From assembly GCF_029894425.1 (NCBI RefSeq), contig NZ_JARXYJ010000001.1, positions 5,580,001 through 5,644,000 of the forward strand: 64,000 nt of DNA, in the 5' to 3' direction. Source of the DNA: Streptomyces sp. SAI-127. Lineage in GTDB: Bacteria > Actinomycetota > Actinomycetes > Streptomycetales > Streptomycetaceae. Below are positions 61,598 to 64,000 of the stretch, in pieces. The notes below the pieces were generated by a model. It was not told the origin of the DNA. It saw nothing but the letters and a program-made list of their open reading frames with translations, and did not search any database. The translations under genes and the position numbers were made by a program. Position 1 is the stretch's first letter, and every line of letters starts with the position of its first letter.

Positions 61598-62541
61598 CAG
61601 CGAGTTGCCTCCGAACTGTTCGTCTTGTTGAGGAGATCCCAGGCCAGTAGGCCTGCACCGAGGCAGCCCGCCGTGTCGCCCAGGGCCGCCGGGACGATGG
61701 TCGGGAGCTTCTGGAAGGTGACCCGGCGTCGGACCGCCTCCCGCAGGGGTGTGAACAAGGTTTGCCCCGCTTCGGCCAGGCCGCCACCGATGATCAGGGT
61801 GCGGGGGTCCAGGAGGGTGAGGGCGGTGAGCAGGCCGTCGGCCAGGGCGTCCACGGCGTGCTGCCAGACCTCCCGGGCCTTCGGGTCGTCGGCTTCCACC
61901 GCCCTCGCGCAGTCCGCCGCGTCCGCGTCCGGGTTCCCGGTGACCGAGGCCCAGGCCTCGCTGACCGCCGCCGCGGAGGCGTACCGCTCCAGACAGCCCC
62001 GCTGGCCGCACGGGCAGGGCGTGCCGCCCGGGCGTACGACGATGTGGCCGATCTCGCCCGCGAAGCCGTGGGCGCCCGACTCCACCCGCCCCGCGATGCC
62101 GATCGCCCCCGCGATGCCGGTGCCCAGGGGGACGAAGAGGAAGCGGTCGGCGCCCTTGCCCGCGCCGATGCGGCCCTCCGCGAGGCCGCCGGTGCGCACG
62201 TCGTGGCCCAGGGCGACCGGGACGCCCCCGAGGCGGTCGGTGAGCAGTGCGCGCAGCGGGAGGTCCCGCCAGCCCAGGTTGGCGGAGTAGGCCGCGATGC
62301 CCAGTTCCTCGTCGACGATGCCGGGCACGGCGACGCCGGCCGCGAGCGCGGGGGCGCCGAAGTGCTCGGTGCCGTACGCGCGCAGCTCGGCGGCGAAGTC
62401 GAGGATGCCGTCGACGACCGCGTCGGGGCCGCGGTCGCGGCCGGTCGCCCGGCGGGCCTGGTGCAGGAGCTCGCCGCCCGCGCCGACCAAGGCCGCCTTC
62501 ATCCCGGTGCCGCCCACGTCGAGGGCGATGACATGTCTCAC
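61597..62541 (-). CDS. nagK: N-acetylglucosamine kinase, ROK family
   Basis: A 314-residue ROK kinase without an HTH domain. The ATP site is ALDVGGTGMKAALVG; the catalytic Asp is in ALGHDVRTGGLAEGR; the ROK zinc motif is CPCGQRGCLE, with the preceding His in GEIGHIVVRPGG. It phosphorylates internal GlcNAc, which NagA then deacetylates. GTG 62541 starts a nagKA operon whose promoter region carries two DasR-type sites, 28 and 46 bases upstream. Confidence 0.92.
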   Translation of the reverse strand: MRHVIALDVGGTGMKAALVGAGGELLHQARRATGRDRGPDAVVDGILDFAAELRAYGTEHFGAPALAAGVAVPGIVDEELGIAAYSANLGWRDLPLRALLTDRLGGVPVALGHDVRTGGLAEGRIGAGKGADRFLFVPLGTGIAGAIGIAGRVESGAHGFAGEIGHIVVRPGGTPCPCGQRGCLERYASAAAVSEAWASVTGNPDADAADCARAVEADDPKAREVWQHAVDALADGLLTALTLLDPRTLIIGGGLAEAGQTLFTPLREAVRRRVTFQKLPTIVPAALGDTAGCLGAGLLAWDLLNKTNSSEATR

Positions 62542-62568
62542 GGGAACAGTGTGGCCCTTCGACCCGCA

Positions 62569-62584
62569 AGAGGTCTAGTCCACT
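62569..62584. promoter_or_regulatory. DasR-responsive element (dre) 1
   Basis: AGAGGTCTAGTCCACT agrees with the dre consensus ACTGGTCTAGACCACT at 13 of 16 positions. It lies between the nagK promoter and the divergent sugar-binding protein gene. Confidence 0.8.
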
Positions 62585-62586
62585 CA

Positions 62587-62602
62587 CGTGGTGTAGACCT
62601 TA
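62587..62602. promoter_or_regulatory. DasR-responsive element (dre) 2
   Basis: CGTGGTGTAGACCTTA contains TGGTGTAGACCT, 10 of 12 core bases. The centre is 18 bases from that of dre 1, so two DasR dimers could bind side by side. Confidence 0.7.
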
Positions 62603-62616
62603 CGTCTGAGATATGT

Positions 62617-63918
62617 ATGACTTTTCGAGAGTTTTCGAACGTGAGTGTGGGGCGGTTGTCGGTGCGGCGGCGTAGGACGGGAACGATCGCGGCGGTGTCC
62701 GCGCTGGGCATGACGGCGGTCCTCGGCGGCTGCGGGCTGGGGAGCGGGCCGGACGAGGTGACGCTGCGGCTGGTCGCCGCCGACTACGGCGACAGCTCGG
62801 CCAACAGCTCCCGGAAGTACTGGGACGAGCTCGTCAAGGAGTACGAGGCCGAGCACTCCGGCGTGAAGATCGACGTCAGCGTGTACTCCTGGACCGACGT
62901 GGACCGCAAGGTCAAGGAGCTGGTCGACGCCGGGAAGGCACCCGACATGGCGCAGATCGGCGCGTACGCCGACTACGCGGACAAGGGGCTGCTGTACAAG
63001 GCCGACGACCTGATCGGGATCCGGGAGCAGGCGGACTTCGTCGCGCAGCTGGCCTCGGCGGGGCGGATCAACGGGATGCAGTACGGCATGCCGTTCGCCG
63101 CGTCCACCCGGCTGCTCTTCTACAACAAGACGCTCTTCGCCGACGCCGGGCTCACCCCGCCGACGACCTGGAAGCAGCTCGCCGCGGACGCCGAGGCGCT
63201 CAAGGCGGACGGGGTGAAGTACCCGTACGCGCTGCCGCTCGGTCCTGAGGAGGCGCAGGCCGAGACCATGCAGTGGCTGCTGAGCGGGGGCGGCGGGTAC
63301 ATCGACTCCGTCGGGACGTACGGCATCGACTCCGGCGAGAACCTGGCGACGCTGACCTGGCTCAAGGACGACCTCGTCGGCAAGGGACTCACCGGGCCGG
63401 TCGCGCCCGAGAACCTCAACCGGGCCGCCGCGTTCTCGGCGTTCGCCGCCGGGGATGTCGGCATGCTCAACGGGCATCCCTCGCTGATGAAGACCGCCGC
63501 CGCGAAGGGGGTGAAGTTCGGGATGGTGCCCATGCCCGGGGCCGACGGGAAGACCGAGAACTCCATGGGTGTCGCCGACTGGATGATGGCCTTCAAGCAG
63601 AACGGGCACGCCGAACAGGTCGGCGACTTCCTCGACTTCGTCTACAGCGAGAAGAACGTGCTCGCGTTCTCCCGGGAGTACGACCTGCTGCCGGTGACCA
63701 ACTCCGCGTCCTCGGTCATGAGCCGGGCCTCCCGGGACGCCGACCTCAAGCCCTTCCTCGACGCGCTGCCCGACTCCGAGCTGCCTCCGGTGGGCAAGAC
63801 GTCCTGGGCCTCGGTCAGCGCGGCCGTGAAGAAGCGGATCGGGTCGGCGGTGAGTTCGGGCGGGAGCCCTGCGGAGGTGCTGCGCGAGCTGCAGCTGACC
63901 GCGCAGAAGGCGGAGTAG
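62617..63918 (+). CDS. ABC sugar transporter solute-binding lipoprotein
   Basis: A 433-residue (from ATG 62617) binding protein. Basic n-region RRRRTG, then a lipoprotein signal ending LGGC (Cys about residue 42). The mature protein shows the family-1 pattern: YWDELVKEYEAEHSGVKIDV, YGMPFAASTRLLFYNKTLFA, GLTPPTTWKQLAADAEALK and GVADWMMAFKQ. No permease or ATPase genes follow in the window; MsiK could supply the ATPase. A start at GTG 62641 (GAGAG upstream) is also plausible and gives a more usual signal length. Divergent from nagKA and probably DasR-controlled; the likely ligand is an amino sugar. Confidence 0.87.
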   Translation: MTFREFSNVSVGRLSVRRRRTGTIAAVSALGMTAVLGGCGLGSGPDEVTLRLVAADYGDSSANSSRKYWDELVKEYEAEHSGVKIDVSVYSWTDVDRKVKELVDAGKAPDMAQIGAYADYADKGLLYKADDLIGIREQADFVAQLASAGRINGMQYGMPFAASTRLLFYNKTLFADAGLTPPTTWKQLAADAEALKADGVKYPYALPLGPEEAQAETMQWLLSGGGGYIDSVGTYGIDSGENLATLTWLKDDLVGKGLTGPVAPENLNRAAAFSAFAAGDVGMLNGHPSLMKTAAAKGVKFGMVPMPGADGKTENSMGVADWMMAFKQNGHAEQVGDFLDFVYSEKNVLAFSREYDLLPVTNSASSVMSRASRDADLKPFLDALPDSELPPVGKTSWASVSAAVKKRIGSAVSSGGSPAEVLRELQLTAQKAE

Positions 63919-63951
63919 TCGCTGTCAGTGGCGGGAGTTACGGTTCCGGGC

Positions 63952-64000
63952 ATGGAGCATCCGGAGCTGGACCGCAGGGAGCGGGACATCCTCGCCCTGG
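63952..64000 (+). CDS. start of a gene cut by the window edge
   Basis: Only 16 codons are visible (MEHPELDRRERDILAL). GGGAGTT lies upstream. The ELDRRERDILAL phrase recalls DUF3263-type proteins (SERDREIL), but too little is present to name it. Confidence 0.4.
   Translation, partial: MEHPELDRRERDILAL

Overview
This 64 kb window is chromosomal DNA from a Streptomyces. It has very high GC, short intergenic gaps, many GTG starts, many genes with a TANNNT box 6-7 bases before the start codon (leaderless pattern), and a gene order I recognise from memory as that around SCO4195-SCO4286 of Streptomyces coelicolor: mshA, gpmA, phoU/phoR-phoP, carD, ispD-ispF-cysS-rlmB, msiK, a SoxR-target oxidoreductase, terD, cdgB and nagK-nagA. 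No database search was run, so product names rest on motifs and remembered family sequence.

Layout. 1-8 kb: the end of a HelD/HelR-like helicase, then single genes (deazaflavin/hemerythrin fusion, RraA-like, HAD, methyltransferase, ankyrin protein, DUF3592, VOC protein). 7.5-12.5 kb: an XRE regulator with a palindromic operator, an HbhA-like protein, a DUF2516 protein, a receiver-SpoIIE phosphatase whose 3' end is copied about ten times in tandem, and an NlpC/P60 hydrolase. 12.6-19.6 kb: methyltransferase, mshA with a YbjN gene, an AraC regulator, DUF2000, MFS exporter and gpmA. 19.6-25.7 kb: MBL protein, a tiny Cys-rich protein, the phosphate control locus with a PHO box, a lipoprotein and carD. 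26-34.3 kb: non-mevalonate isoprenoid genes, cysS and rlmB, a DoxX protein, a nucleotidyltransferase and msiK, the shared ATPase of sugar importers.

34.4-48.3 kb is the accessory part. It starts with a tnpB gene and a tRNA-Thr, continues with a two-component system, two genes broken by single frameshifts, a GNAT/kinase operon and several oxidoreductases (one under a SoxR box), and ends with a second, unrelated tnpB whose right end and predicted guide lie against a neighbouring gene. I recall that in S. coelicolor the contractile injection system cluster occupies this interval; no such genes are seen here.

48.3-64 kb: an M1 peptidase, acetyltransferases, a Uma2 protein, an HTH protein, a truncated ATPase/DUF397 pair that looks like a deletion scar, terD, an ArfB-like rescue factor, an ECF sigma factor, flavin reductase, cdgB (diguanylate cyclase with a candidate BldD site), a carbohydrate-binding membrane protein, a PfkB kinase, and the nagK-nagA operon divergent from a sugar-binding lipoprotein with two DasR-type sites between. 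A dre-like site also lies upstream of msiK, so amino-sugar uptake and use may be jointly controlled. I found no clearly new multi-gene system. The most unusual items are the tandem array made of a gene's own 3' end, the dispersed repeats inserted in frame within nagA and the SoxR-target gene, an operator that doubles as the end of a coding region, and the two tnpB elements.
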